DNA from: Acholeplasmatales bacterium
GTDB lineage: Bacteria > Bacillota_I > Bacilli_A > Acholeplasmatales > Anaeroplasmataceae
Reading direction: 5' to 3'
NCBI GenBank assembly: GCA_016280975.1
Contig: JAEEHU010000051.1
Span: 1-35,402 of the forward strand
DNA length: 35,402 nucleotides
Shown here: piece after piece, positions 15,077-23,469 of the stretch
Layout: each line of letters begins with the position of its first letter
Numbering within the stretch: the first letter of the stretch is position 1
The notes under the pieces: model-generated
Seen by the model: only the letters and a program-made list of their open reading frames with translations
What the model was told of the DNA's origin: nothing
Database searches by the model: none
Made by a program: the position numbers and the translations under genes

Positions 15077-15877
15077 ATGAAAATGCAAGATTTTAGATTA
15101 GACGGCAAAGTTGCTTTAATAACTGGTGCTTCTTATGGTATTGGTTTTGCTATTGCTTGTGGTATGGCAGAAGCAGGTGCTACAATCGTATTTAATGACA
15201 TTAAGCAAGAATTAGTAGATAAGGGTATTGCTGCTTATAAAGAAAAGGGAATCACAGCACATGGTTATGTATGTGATGTAACTAATGAAGAAGCAGTTAA
15301 TGCTATGGTTGCTCAAATTGAAAAAGAAGTTGGTGTAATCGACGTACTTGTTAACAATGCAGGTATTATCAAGAGAATCCCAATGATTGAAATGACAGCT
15401 GAACAATTCCGTCAAGTTATTGATGTAGATTTAAATGCACCATTCATCGTATCAAAGGCAGTTATTCCTTCAATGATTAAGAAGGGTCATGGAAAGATTA
15501 TTAACATTTGTTCTATGATGTCTGAATTAGGTAGAGAAACAGTTTCAGCTTACGCTGCAGCTAAGGGTGGTTTAAAGATGTTAACTCGTAATATCTGTTC
15601 TGAATATGGTGAATACAATATTCAATGTAATGGTATTGGACCTGGTTACATCGCTACACCTCAAACAGCTCCACTTCGTGAACGTCAACCAGATGGTTCT
15701 CGTCATCCATTTGATTCATTCATCGTTGCAAAGACACCAGCTGGTCGTTGGTTAGAAGCAGAAGAATTAGCAGGACCTGCTGTATTCTTAGCATCTGAAG
15801 CTTCAAATGCTGTAAACGGACATATTTTATATGTTGATGGTGGTATCTTAGCTTATATCGGTAAGCAACCTAAGTAA
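15077..15877 (+). CDS. kduD: 2-dehydro-3-deoxy-D-gluconate 5-dehydrogenase
   Basis: KduD reduces 2,5-diketo-3-deoxygluconate to 2-keto-3-deoxygluconate with NAD(P)H, feeding KdgK and Eda. The 266-residue short-chain dehydrogenase has the nucleotide-binding TGASYGIG (from T16), NNAG, a Ser in ICSMMSE and the catalytic Y159-x3-K163 (YAAAK). C-terminal DGGILAYIGKQ completes the fold. AGGAG lies 11 bases upstream of the chosen ATG; the second in-frame ATG two codons later is further away. The next-door kduI settles the assignment among SDRs. The operon ends at the terminator that follows. Confidence 0.93.
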   Translation: MKMQDFRLDGKVALITGASYGIGFAIACGMAEAGATIVFNDIKQELVDKGIAAYKEKGITAHGYVCDVTNEEAVNAMVAQIEKEVGVIDVLVNNAGIIKRIPMIEMTAEQFRQVIDVDLNAPFIVSKAVIPSMIKKGHGKIINICSMMSELGRETVSAYAAAKGGLKMLTRNICSEYGEYNIQCNGIGPGYIATPQTAPLRERQPDGSRHPFDSFIVAKTPAGRWLEAEELAGPAVFLASEASNAVNGHILYVDGGILAYIGKQPK

Positions 15878-15900
15878 TCATTGTTTACATTTTAAAAACT

Positions 15901-15929
15901 GATTCAGGAAATCCCTGAATCTTTTTTTA
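15901..15929 (+). terminator. Intrinsic terminator after kduD
   Basis: Perfect 8-bp stem GATTCAGG / CCTGAATC, loop AAATC, followed by seven T residues. It closes the uronate cluster. Confidence 0.93.
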
Positions 15930-15940
15930 TTTATATAAAT

Positions 15941-15969
15941 TTGTGTATTTTTTTAATTTGGTTTATAAT
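15941..15969 (+). promoter_or_regulatory. Promoter of the small membrane protein gene
   Basis: TTGTGT (15941-15946) and TATAAT (15964-15969) with a 17-bp spacer, 24 bases before the ATG. Confidence 0.55.
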
Positions 15970-15992
15970 TAGTATAAGTTGGGTGAAAAATT

Positions 15993-16412
15993 ATGTTATA
16001 TTTAGGCTTAATTGTAACTATAATTTCATATGCTATATTAATTACAGTTGTGATGATATATTGTTATTATTTTTTCAAAAAGAACTGGAAGAAGGCCATT
16101 ACTTTTGAATTAATAACATTTATGACATCACTTTTTACGTCTATGATTTCATCATGGATGATAATTGTAATGAATGGTGATTTTAACCTTAATTTTGGTC
16201 TTAATTTTAGTATAGTTCCATTTATATTTGTAGCTATCGCAATGCCACTATTAATCATTAATAGCGTCACTTTAAAGAAGTATAAAAGTAATGATAGTAT
16301 ATTAACTGGTGTATCTAATTTTTTAATGCCAGCATTAACTTTAATTGGTATATTTGTCTCAACTTTAGTATTAAGCTATAACGTGTCATATTTCATTTAT
16401 ATAATGAAATAA
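15993..16412 (+). CDS. Small integral membrane protein of unknown function
   Basis: The product is 139 residues with four hydrophobic segments (about 3-27, 38-60, 70-90 and 110-132), separated by short loops that include a basic KKNWKK and a KKYKSND. There is no signal peptide, enzymatic motif or family that I recognise. It has its own promoter and the next gene lies about 100 bases on, so it is probably a single-gene unit between the uronate cluster and the ACT/PFL pair. The ribosome site is weak (GGGTG, 9 bases upstream). The coding call rests on the long hydrophobic frame and the promoter. Confidence 0.65.
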   Translation: MLYLGLIVTIISYAILITVVMIYCYYFFKKNWKKAITFELITFMTSLFTSMISSWMIIVMNGDFNLNFGLNFSIVPFIFVAIAMPLLIINSVTLKKYKSNDSILTGVSNFLMPALTLIGIFVSTLVLSYNVSYFIYIMK

Positions 16413-16415
16413 ACA

Positions 16416-16429
16416 TGTAAACGTTTTAA
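16416..16429 (+). promoter_or_regulatory. cre-like site upstream of the ACT/PFL pair
   Basis: TGTAAACGTTTTAA shares the AAACGTTTT core with the sites at 6531 and 31633 and matches most of the CcpA cre consensus. It lies upstream of the region where the ACT gene promoter must be. Confidence 0.4.
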
Positions 16430-16456
16430 ATTATTAGACTAATTTTACTATATCTT

Positions 16457-16483
16457 TATAATGTAAAAGTTTTATTGTAAAAT
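16457..16483 (+). promoter_or_regulatory. Probable promoter region of the ACT/PFL pair
   Basis: TATAAT (16457-16462) lacks a good -35. Alternatively TTTATA (16455-16460) and TAAAAT (16478-16483) are 17 bp apart. I cannot decide between them. Confidence 0.35.
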
Positions 16484-16516
16484 AGATTTGAATTTTTTTA
16501 TTAGAGGTGTATTAGT

Positions 16517-16786
16517 ATGAATGCAGTTTTATCAGTAGTAGGAAAAGACACAGTTGGTATTTTAGCAGCTGTAGCTTCTAAATGTAGTGAATATAAGGCT
16601 AATGTTAATGATGTTAGTCAAACAATTATCGATGAATATTTTGCAATGTTCATGGTCATTAATATTGATAAATTAACTATCAATTTCAATGACTTCGTTG
16701 ATATTATGCAAAATTTAGGTAAAGATAAGAATTTAGAAATTCATTGTATGCATGAAGATATTTTCAACTTAATGCATAAGATTTAA
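16517..16786 (+). CDS. ACT domain protein, UPF0237 type
   Basis: An 89-residue protein consisting of one ACT domain, starting with the conserved MNAVLSVVGKDTVGILAAVASKCSEYKANVNDVSQTI. ACT domains bind amino acids or other small ligands and usually regulate a partner. This family is found next to the PFL/UPF0210 gene, as here (12-base gap, co-transcribed). The ligand is unknown. The GAGGTG ribosome site has an 8-base spacer. A cre-like site lies upstream. Confidence 0.9.
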   Translation: MNAVLSVVGKDTVGILAAVASKCSEYKANVNDVSQTIIDEYFAMFMVINIDKLTINFNDFVDIMQNLGKDKNLEIHCMHEDIFNLMHKI

Positions 16787-16798
16787 TGAGGTATAATT

Positions 16799-18157
16799 AT
16801 GCTTAATGATAAGGAAATATTAGAAACAATAAAGATGATTCAAGAACAAAACCTAGATGTAAGAACAATTACAATGGGTATTTCTTTAATCGACTGTATG
16901 GATACAGATATTGATAAGTCTTGTGAAAAGGTTTATAACAAGATTTATACATATGCTAAAGATTTAGTAAAAACTGGTGAAGCAATTTCTAAGAAATATG
17001 GCATTCCTATTATAAATAAAAGAGTATCAGTTACTCCAATTTCAATGTTACTTGGTGTATCTGGTGGAGATCCTATTAAGTATGCAAAGACTTTAGATAA
17101 GGTTGCAAAGGATATAGGTATCAATTTCATTGGTGGATATAGTGCACTTGTTCAAAAGGGCTTCGCTCCTGGTGATAGAGAATTAATTGAATCTATACCT
17201 GAAGCACTTGCTCAAACTGAAAGAGTATGCTCAAGTGTTAATATTGGTTCAACAAGAGCAGGTATCAATCTTGACGCTGTAAAGATTATGGGTCAAAAGG
17301 TTAGAATGGCAGCAGAATTAACTAAGGATAACAACTGTATGGGTGCATCTAAGCTAGTTGTATTCTGTAACGCTGTTGAGGATAATCCATTTATGGCAGG
17401 AGCTTTCCATGGTGTTGGTGAGGCTGACTGTGTTATAAATGTTGGTGTATCTGGCCCTGGTGTAGTTAGAGCCGCAATTAAAAAAGCTCCTAAGGATGCT
17501 TCAATCGCAGAAATCGCAGATATTATTAAAAGAACTGCATTTAAGGTTACTAGAATGGGACAACTTGTTGGTGTTGAAGCATCAAGAATGCTAAATAAGC
17601 CATTTGGTATCGTAGATTTAAGCTTAGCTCCAACTCCAGCTGTAGGTGACTCAGTTGCTCATATTCTAGAAGAGATTGGTCTTGAGCAATGTGGTTCAAC
17701 TGGTACAACTGCATGTCTTGCAATGCTAAATGATGCAGTTAAAAAGGGTGGAGTTATGGCATCAAGCCGTGTAGGTGGACTTTCTGGTGCATTTATTCCA
17801 GTAAGTGAAGATGCAGGTATGATTGCTGCTGCAGAGGCAGGTTCACTTTCAATTGAGAAGCTTGAAGCAATGACTGCTGTATGCTCAGTTGGTCTTGATA
17901 TGATTATTATTCCTGGTGATACAACTGCAGAGGTTATTTCAGGTATTATCGCTGATGAGGCTGCAATTGGTATGATCAACTCAAAAACAACTGCTGTAAG
18001 AGTTATTCCAGCAATTGGTAAAAAGGACGGAGAATCACTTAATTTTGGTGGTTTATTAGGCTATGGTCCAATAATGAAGGTATCAAAATTAAAGCCAAAT
18101 GTATTTATTAATCGTGGTGGACAAATTCCTGCCCCAATTAATAGCTTAAAGAACTAA
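16799..18157 (+). CDS. PFL family protein (UPF0210/DUF711)
   Basis: This 452-residue protein belongs to UPF0210, whose fold resembles pyruvate formate-lyase and ribonucleotide reductase barrels but which lacks a demonstrated reaction. Family features here are the N-terminal MTxGISLIDC-like [14 protein letters not shown], the glycine-rich [48 protein letters not shown] and the C-terminal [16 protein letters not shown] see no C-terminal glycyl-radical motif (RVxG). It is co-transcribed with the ACT protein, which is probably its ligand sensor. The pair is widespread in Firmicutes and remains unexplained. Confidence 0.9.
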   Translation: MLNDKEILETIKMIQEQNLDVRTITMGISLIDCMDTDIDKSCEKVYNKIYTYAKDLVKTGEAISKKYGIPIINKRVSVTPISMLLGVSGGDPIKYAKTLDKVAKDIGINFIGGYSALVQKGFAPGDRELIESIPEALAQTERVCSSVNIGSTRAGINLDAVKIMGQKVRMAAELTKDNNCMGASKLVVFCNAVEDNPFMAGAFHGVGEADCVINVGVSGPGVVRAAIKKAPKDASIAEIADIIKRTAFKVTRMGQLVGVEASRMLNKPFGIVDLSLAPTPAVGDSVAHILEEIGLEQCGSTGTTACLAMLNDAVKKGGVMASSRVGGLSGAFIPVSEDAGMIAAAEAGSLSIEKLEAMTAVCSVGLDMIIIPGDTTAEVISGIIADEAAIGMINSKTTAVRVIPAIGKKDGESLNFGGLLGYGPIMKVSKLKPNVFINRGGQIPAPINSLKN

Positions 18158-18168
18158 AAAATAATGAG

Positions 18169-18200
18169 CCAATTATCGTTTTTGATAATTGGTTTTTCTT
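18169..18200 (+). terminator. Intrinsic terminator after the PFL gene
   Basis: Perfect 9-bp stem CCAATTATC / GATAATTGG with loop GTTTTT, then TTTTTCTTTT. Confidence 0.92.
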
Positions 18201-18208
18201 TTGCTTTA

Positions 18209-18237
18209 TTGAATATTAAATAAATTTAATATATAAT
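18209..18237 (+). promoter_or_regulatory. Promoter of the phosphoglucomutase gene
   Basis: TTGAAT (18209-18214) and TATAAT (18232-18237) with a 17-bp spacer, 26 bases before the ATG. Confidence 0.8.
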
Positions 18238-18263
18238 AAATAAAGTAAAGGAGCGATAAAAAT

Positions 18264-19958
18264 ATGACATATTTAGAAAAAGCAGAATTATGGAAAAAGA
18301 ATTCTAATCTAGAGGCTGATTTAAAGGCTGAATTAGATAAGATGGATGATAATCAATTAAAAGAAGCATTTACAAATGACTTAGAATTTGGTACTGGTGG
18401 TATGAGAGGAATCTTAGGTGCTGGTACTAATAGATTAAATGTTTATGTTGTTATGAAGGCAACACTTGGATTTGGTAGATATTTACTTACTAAATCACCA
18501 GTTGCTCAAGCAATGGGTGTTGCAATTTCTCATGATAATAGACATAAGAGTGTTGAATTTGCAAGAATCTCAGCTGAGGTATTAACTACATTAGGCTTTA
18601 GAGTATTCTTATTTGAAGCATTACGTCCAACACCTGAATTATCTTACGCTGTAAGAAACTTCAAGTGTATTGGTGGTATTATGATTACAGCAAGCCATAA
18701 TCCAAAAGAATATAATGGTTATAAGATTTATGATGAAACAGGCTGCCAATTAGTACCAAAGGATGCAGACCAAGTAATTGCTGAAATTAATAAGATTGAT
18801 GATTATTTTAATATTGATCATTCAAAAAATCACAATTTAATTTATTACATTGGAAAAGATGTAGATGAAAAGTATATAGCTGATGTTAAGAAAATCATCT
18901 TAAGACCAAATCTAAAGAAGGATTTCAAGCTTGTATATACACCACTACATGGTACAGGACAAGTATTCGCACCACAAGTATTACAATCAGTAGGATATGA
19001 TGTTGTGCCTCTTGCTTGTCAAATGACTTGTGACCCTGATTTTTCTGGTGTTAAAACATCAAATCCAGAAAATAAGGAAGCATATGATGAAGCAATTGAG
19101 CTTGCAAGAAAAATTGGAGCTAAGATAGTTTTAGCAACTGACCCAGATGCTGATAGATTAGGTATCGCAGTTGAGCATAATGGAGAATATGTATTATTCA
19201 CAGGAAATCAAACTGCATCATTAGTATTAGACTATATCCTAAAGACTAGAAAAGAATTAAATACACTTCCAAAGGATGGTTATGTATTTACAACTAATGT
19301 ATCATCAACTCTTCCAATTGCAATTGCAGAAAAATATGGATTAAAGGTTGAAATTACATTAACAGGATTTAAGTTCATCGGTGAAAAGGCACGTGAGATG
19401 GAAACAACAGGACGTGGAACATATGTATTCGGCTTTGAGGAATCATATGGTTGCTTAGTTTCTGATTGTGTACGTGATAAGGATTCAATTCAAGCAATCC
19501 TAATGCTTTGTGAAACTGCAGCTTATTACCGTGAAAAGGGAATGGACTTAGTTGATGCATTAAATCAAGTATATGAGGAATATGGCTACTATAAGGAAGG
19601 AATCACTAATATTGGTCTTGCAGGCTTAGAGGGTTCTGCAAAGATTAGAAGAATTATGGATTTCTTCAGATCAACAGAAATTGCCTTAAAGGATTTCAAG
19701 ATTTTAGCTAAGGATGATGTTAAGCTTGGAGTTAAATACGATCTAGTAAACGATAAGACATCTAAGATTAATCTTCCTTCATCTAACGTAATTAAATATT
19801 ATTTAGATGATAATATGTGGTTCGTATTAAGACCAAGTGGTACAGAACCAAAATTAAAGGTTTATTATGGCGTTAAGGGTAAAACTCAAGCAGACGCTGA
19901 TAGTAAGCTTGCTTTATTAGAAAAAGAAGTATTAGCAATCGTAAATATGATTAAATAA
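18264..19958 (+). CDS. pgcA: Phosphoglucomutase/phosphomannomutase (PgcA-like)
   Basis: This alpha-phosphohexomutase interconverts glucose-1-phosphate and glucose-6-phosphate (possibly also mannose or ribose phosphates). The 564-residue protein has the four-domain layout: GTGGMRGILGAGTNRLN, the phosphoserine loop ITASHNPKEYNGYKIY, the metal-binding loop DPDADRLGIAV, the sugar-specificity loop GFEESYG, and the phosphate-binding RPSGTEPKLKVYYGV. Length matches PgcA/YhxB of Bacillus rather than the shorter GlmM, which argues against a glucosamine mutase. It has its own promoter, an AAAGGAG site, and a terminator. Confidence 0.92.
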   Translation: MTYLEKAELWKKNSNLEADLKAELDKMDDNQLKEAFTNDLEFGTGGMRGILGAGTNRLNVYVVMKATLGFGRYLLTKSPVAQAMGVAISHDNRHKSVEFARISAEVLTTLGFRVFLFEALRPTPELSYAVRNFKCIGGIMITASHNPKEYNGYKIYDETGCQLVPKDADQVIAEINKIDDYFNIDHSKNHNLIYYIGKDVDEKYIADVKKIILRPNLKKDFKLVYTPLHGTGQVFAPQVLQSVGYDVVPLACQMTCDPDFSGVKTSNPENKEAYDEAIELARKIGAKIVLATDPDADRLGIAVEHNGEYVLFTGNQTASLVLDYILKTRKELNTLPKDGYVFTTNVSSTLPIAIAEKYGLKVEITLTGFKFIGEKAREMETTGRGTYVFGFEESYGCLVSDCVRDKDSIQAILMLCETAAYYREKGMDLVDALNQVYEEYGYYKEGITNIGLAGLEGSAKIRRIMDFFRSTEIALKDFKILAKDDVKLGVKYDLVNDKTSKINLPSSNVIKYYLDDNMWFVLRPSGTEPKLKVYYGVKGKTQADADSKLALLEKEVLAIVNMIK

Positions 19959-19963
19959 AAAAT

Positions 19964-19992
19964 GAGGAAGTCATTTATGGCTTCCTCTTATT
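19964..19992 (+). terminator. Intrinsic terminator after phosphoglucomutase
   Basis: Stem GAGGAAG / CTTCCTC with a 10-base loop, followed by TTATTT, preceded by an A-run. The T-tract is short, so termination may be partial. Confidence 0.75.
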
Positions 19993-20006
19993 TAAGATAT
20001 CTTAAA

Positions 20007-20035
20007 TTGAAAATTTAAGTAATTTATGGTAGCAT
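20007..20035 (+). promoter_or_regulatory. Probable ppa-ychF promoter
   Basis: TTGAAA (20007-20012) and TAGCAT (20030-20035) with a 17-bp spacer. The -10 is preceded by TGG, giving an extended -10. Confidence 0.5.
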
Positions 20036-20057
20036 ATTTAGAGTATGAGGTGAAAGT

Positions 20058-20588
20058 ATGAATATTTGGCATGATATTGATAATGATAGAATAACTAAGG
20101 ATGAATTTATTGCTTGTATTGAAATACCTAAGGGTTCTAAGAAAAAATATGAGCTTGATAAGGAAACAGGTTTAATTATTCTTGATAGAATATTATATAC
20201 ATCAACTCACTATCCAGCAAATTATGGTTTTATTCCAAGGACATATTCACAAGATAGAGACCCACTTGATGTATTAGTTTTATGTGATGAAGCATTTGAC
20301 CCACTTGTATTAGTAAGAGCTAAGCCAATTGGTGTAGTTAAGATGATTGATGATGATGATATTGATGAAAAAATCATTGCAGTATGTATCAATGACCCAT
20401 CAATGAATGTTTATAATGATATATCAGAGCTTCCAGAACATAAATTTGAAGAAATTAGACATTTCTTTACAGTATATAAGCAGCTTGAAAATAAGCATAC
20501 AACTGTTTATGATGTTTATGGTGTAGATGAAGCAAAGAAGGTTATTGCTGATTCTATAAAGGCTTATAATGATTTATATTTAAAGTAG
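20058..20588 (+). CDS. ppa: Inorganic pyrophosphatase, family I
   Basis: This enzyme hydrolyses pyrophosphate to phosphate and so pulls biosynthetic reactions forward. The 176-residue protein shows the family I fold: the [16 protein letters not shown] stretch, [12 protein letters not shown], the metal signature [10 protein letters not shown], and the later D/K cluster in [12 protein letters not shown]. Many Firmicutes carry the unrelated family II (DHH-type) enzyme instead, so a family I enzyme is a mild lineage clue. The GAGGTG site is 8 bases before ATG. ychF follows after 19 bases. Confidence 0.93.
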   Translation: MNIWHDIDNDRITKDEFIACIEIPKGSKKKYELDKETGLIILDRILYTSTHYPANYGFIPRTYSQDRDPLDVLVLCDEAFDPLVLVRAKPIGVVKMIDDDDIDEKIIAVCINDPSMNVYNDISELPEHKFEEIRHFFTVYKQLENKHTTVYDVYGVDEAKKVIADSIKAYNDLYLK

Positions 20589-20607
20589 TATTAAGGAGAT
20601 AGTAAAA

Positions 20608-21708
20608 ATGGCTTTAACTGCAGGTATAGTTGGTTTACCTAACGTAGGAAAATCAACATTATTTAATGCGATAACAAAAGCAGGTGCTCTTGCTGCAAAT
20701 TATCCATTTGCAACAATTGAACCAAATGTAGGTATGGTAAATGTACCAGATGAAAGATTATATGTTTTATCAGGTATGTATAATCCTAAAAAAACAACTC
20801 CTGCAACATGTGAATTTACAGATATTGCAGGTTTAGTAAAAGGAGCATCAAAAGGTGAAGGACTTGGAAATCAATTTTTAGGTAATATTAGAAACTGTGA
20901 TGCGATATTAGAGGTTGTAAGATGCTTTGAGGATTCTAATGTAACTCACGTTGAAGGAAATGTTGATCCTATTAGAGATGCAAATATTATAAATCTAGAA
21001 TTAATATTCTCAGATTTAGAGCAGGTTCAAAAAAGAATTCCAAAGATTGAAAAGAAGGCTCAATCTAAAATAGATGATGCACCAATTGAATATGCATTAT
21101 TAAAAAGAATAGAAGAAAGTCTTTTAAATGAAGTTCCAGTTAGAACTATGGAATTTTCAACTGAAGAATTAAAATATGTAAATGGCTATCAATTATTAAC
21201 TAATAAGCCATTTATGTATATCGCAAATGTAAAGGAAGAATATATTTCAGATCCATCAAAGGATCCTAATTATATTAAGCTTTTAAATTATGCTAAGGAA
21301 AATAATTCTAAGTGTATTGCAATATCAGCTCAAATTGAAGCAGAGCTATCTGAGCTTGATGATGAAGAGAAAGCATTATTCCTAGAGGACTATGGTGTTA
21401 CTGAACCAGGATTAAATAAATTAATTAGAGAAACATATGATTTATTAGGCTATGCAACATACTTTACAACAGGACCTGATGAATGTAGAGCGTGGACATT
21501 TAAGCGTGGTATGCTTGCTCCTCAATGCGCTGGTATTATTCATACAGATTTTGAGCGTGGATTTATTCGTGCAGAAACTGTTTCATATGATGATTTAGTT
21601 AAGTCTGGATCAATGCTTAAGGCAAAAGAAGCAGGTCTTGTTCGACAAGAAGGAAAAGACTATAAGGTACAAGACGGAGACGTCTTACTATTCAAGTTTA
21701 ACGTATAG
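20608..21708 (+). CDS. ychF: Redox-regulated ATPase/GTPase YchF (OLA1 family)
   Basis: YchF is an Obg-related P-loop NTPase that prefers ATP and associates with ribosomes. The 366-residue protein has the P-loop GLPNVGKST (residues 9-17), the switch region FATIEPNVGMV, DIAGLVKGASKGEGLGNQFL, the NVKE form of the base-specificity motif (N-x-x-E instead of NKxD, the hallmark of YchF), and a C-terminal TGS domain ending in GKDYKVQDGDVLLFKFNV. It has an AAGGAG site and probably shares the ppa transcript. A strong terminator follows. Confidence 0.97.
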   Translation: MALTAGIVGLPNVGKSTLFNAITKAGALAANYPFATIEPNVGMVNVPDERLYVLSGMYNPKKTTPATCEFTDIAGLVKGASKGEGLGNQFLGNIRNCDAILEVVRCFEDSNVTHVEGNVDPIRDANIINLELIFSDLEQVQKRIPKIEKKAQSKIDDAPIEYALLKRIEESLLNEVPVRTMEFSTEELKYVNGYQLLTNKPFMYIANVKEEYISDPSKDPNYIKLLNYAKENNSKCIAISAQIEAELSELDDEEKALFLEDYGVTEPGLNKLIRETYDLLGYATYFTTGPDECRAWTFKRGMLAPQCAGIIHTDFERGFIRAETVSYDDLVKSGSMLKAKEAGLVRQEGKDYKVQDGDVLLFKFNV

Positions 21709-21714
21709 TAAAAT

Positions 21715-21760
21715 AACACATAAATTGACCATGAATTTGGTTGGTTTATGTGTTTTATTT
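21715..21760 (+). terminator. Intrinsic terminator after ychF
   Basis: AACACATAAA / TTTATGTGTT form a 10-bp stem, with a small inner ACC/GGT stem, followed by TTATTTTTC. Confidence 0.88.
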
Positions 21761-21815
21761 TTCTTGTAATTAAAAATAATTTATAAGTTATTGAAATTTA
21801 CGTATATTAGTTATT

Positions 21816-21838
21816 TATACTATATTTTATATAGTATA
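21816..21838 (+). repeat. Perfect inverted repeat upstream of the condensin-like operon
   Basis: TATACTATAT-TTT-ATATAGTATA is a perfect 10-bp inverted repeat with a 3-bp centre. It lies about 130 bases upstream of the likely promoter and has no T-tract, so it is not a terminator. It could be an operator or a structural element. Confidence 0.6.
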
Positions 21839-21968
21839 TTAAACTTATTTTAGTAATCAAAAAAACTTAACAAAATTTAGTAAACTACTTGAAAATATGA
21901 TATTTTTGTATAATCAAAAAAAATCTAAAAAAAAGTTAAAAAATCTCTATTTTTTGAAAGGGATTTCA

Positions 21969-21997
21969 TTGAATAAGAAAGCCATTTTTGTTAAAAT
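21969..21997 (+). promoter_or_regulatory. Likely promoter of the JetABC/SepF-like operon
   Basis: TTGAAT (21969-21974) and TAAAAT (21992-21997) with a 17-bp spacer, 39 bases before the first start codon. A second TATAAT at 21909-21914 has a TTGAAA only 14 bp upstream and is less likely. Confidence 0.6.
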
Positions 21998-22036
21998 TAA
22001 TATGATATATTATAAAGAGGAAGGGAGTTTTTTTGG

Positions 22037-23458
22037 ATGGATTTTTTTGATATGGTCCCAGACAACTTCTTTTCATTATTAGCTTCTAAAAATAAGAGGA
22101 TTTATCTTGCAAGTATATTACAGGTTTTTAAGGTATACGAGACAGGAACTATCCTTGGAATCGACAAAAAAATAGTTGTAGATGACTTAACTATTTTCTT
22201 AGATTCTAACAAAAATTATTTATATGATGTCGAGGATGAAGAAGACGAGGAATCAAATCCAACTAGCAAGAGGGAACTTGCAAATTATATTTTAAGAAGA
22301 ATGGAAGAATGTGGTTGGATTTATGTTGATATTACGAATGATTACATTGAGGTTTTAAACTTCTCGGATGATGCTATTACAATCTGTGAGGCTTTAATTA
22401 ATGCATATCCTCAATTTGAATATAATGAAGACGAATTACCATCTGATTTTATTAATCCAAATGAATATCAAGGCTATATTTATTCTATTTATTCATTATT
22501 ATCACAAAAGGATAATATCGATTATGCTTTAACATTCCAATTAGTATATTCAAATACTAAGCAATTAATTAGAGCAATTAGAAGACTTGATGCTAGAATG
22601 AAGGATTATATAACATCAGTTGTAGAAAACACAGAAATTAAGGATTTAATGGAAAAGCTTATTTATTATAAGAATGATATTTATGATAAGAGCTACGTTA
22701 AATTAAAGGTATCAGATAATATCGATAGATATAGACTAGATATCATTACAGCTCTTGAGCATATGCAAGAGGATGAAACAATTGTAAAGGCAATATCTAA
22801 AAACTATGCTGCTTATACAAAAACAGAAGATGACGCAATCAATAGATCAATTAGATTAATAGATGAAGTAATCGATGCATTTAATGCTATTGAGGATTTC
22901 ATTACTGAAATTGATAACAAAAATAGAAATTATATTAATTCAACAATTGGTAAGATCAAATTCTTATTAACAGAAGACGATAATATTATTGGTAAACTAA
23001 ATGGTATTTTAAAGTACATTAGAGATACTAATAAGGAAGGTAATGTTGATAAGGCTATGAGACTTGTTGATTCACTATATACTATTCCACAAATGAAGAT
23101 TATGAATGGTGAATATAGTTTATATCAACCTCGTGGTAGCTACCAAAGAAATTATAATCAAACACTTGATGATATAGGCTTAACTGGATTTGAAATGACA
23201 GATGATTTCTTAAGTCAATTTAAGAATTCATATAATGAGGATGAAATCAAGGCATATCTTGAGGCTCACTTAAAGGATTCAGTATTTAAAGCATCAGATG
23301 TTTTATATTACGATTGTACAAATGAAGAATTCCTAATGACTGTATATTGCATAATTTACGCTGCTGAACGTCAATATGTTGTATCTATATTAGATAATAT
23401 TATTGATACAAAGAGATTTACAATCAAGGATTTTGAGATTAAGAAAACACTATTTTAA
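22037..23458 (+). CDS. JetA-like (MukF/kleisin-type) subunit of an SMC complex
   Basis: The 473-residue protein resembles JetA of Wadjet systems, the MukF/MksF-like kleisin: an N-terminal winged-helix part (MDFFDMVPDNFFSLLASKNKRIYLASILQVFKVY), an acidic linker (DVEDEEDEES), a long helical middle (about 160-350) and a C-terminal part that would contact the ATPase heads. It would bridge the JetC-like heads and recruit the JetB-like protein. Identification rests on overall character, length and above all the gene order kleisin, small winged-helix subunit, SMC ATPase. The ATG has a GGGAG site 9 bases upstream. The jetB-like gene follows, with its AAGGAG overlapping this stop. Codon use looks native. 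Confidence 0.75.
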   Translation: MDFFDMVPDNFFSLLASKNKRIYLASILQVFKVYETGTILGIDKKIVVDDLTIFLDSNKNYLYDVEDEEDEESNPTSKRELANYILRRMEECGWIYVDITNDYIEVLNFSDDAITICEALINAYPQFEYNEDELPSDFINPNEYQGYIYSIYSLLSQKDNIDYALTFQLVYSNTKQLIRAIRRLDARMKDYITSVVENTEIKDLMEKLIYYKNDIYDKSYVKLKVSDNIDRYRLDIITALEHMQEDETIVKAISKNYAAYTKTEDDAINRSIRLIDEVIDAFNAIEDFITEIDNKNRNYINSTIGKIKFLLTEDDNIIGKLNGILKYIRDTNKEGNVDKAMRLVDSLYTIPQMKIMNGEYSLYQPRGSYQRNYNQTLDDIGLTGFEMTDDFLSQFKNSYNEDEIKAYLEAHLKDSVFKASDVLYYDCTNEEFLMTVYCIIYAAERQYVVSILDNIIDTKRFTIKDFEIKKTLF

Positions 23459-23469
23459 GGAGATATAAA

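Larger units (their letters stand above)
21761..22020 (+). other. AT-rich leader region of the condensin-like operon
   Basis: This stretch lies between ychF and the jetA-like gene (328 bases gene to gene) and holds no convincing gene. It contains a perfect inverted repeat (21816-21838) and three A-tracts of 8, 8 and 6 A (21916-21923, 21927-21934, 21938-21943) whose centres are about 10-11 bp apart, a spacing that bends DNA. A TTGAAT-17-TAAAAT promoter lies downstream. The 61-residue ORF of the track that starts here is lysine-rich, low in complexity and crosses the promoter, so I leave it out. Confidence 0.6.

Noticed and set aside
16390-16410. ATTTCATT / AATGAAAT inverted repeat resembling the eda palindrome
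   Set aside because: It lies over the last codons of the small membrane protein gene with a different spacing and no T-tract; likely chance in AT-rich DNA.
21897-22082. 61-residue ORF in the leader of the condensin-like operon
   Set aside because: Lysine-rich low-complexity product that spans the likely promoter and overlaps the jetA-like start in another frame, with no ribosome binding site.
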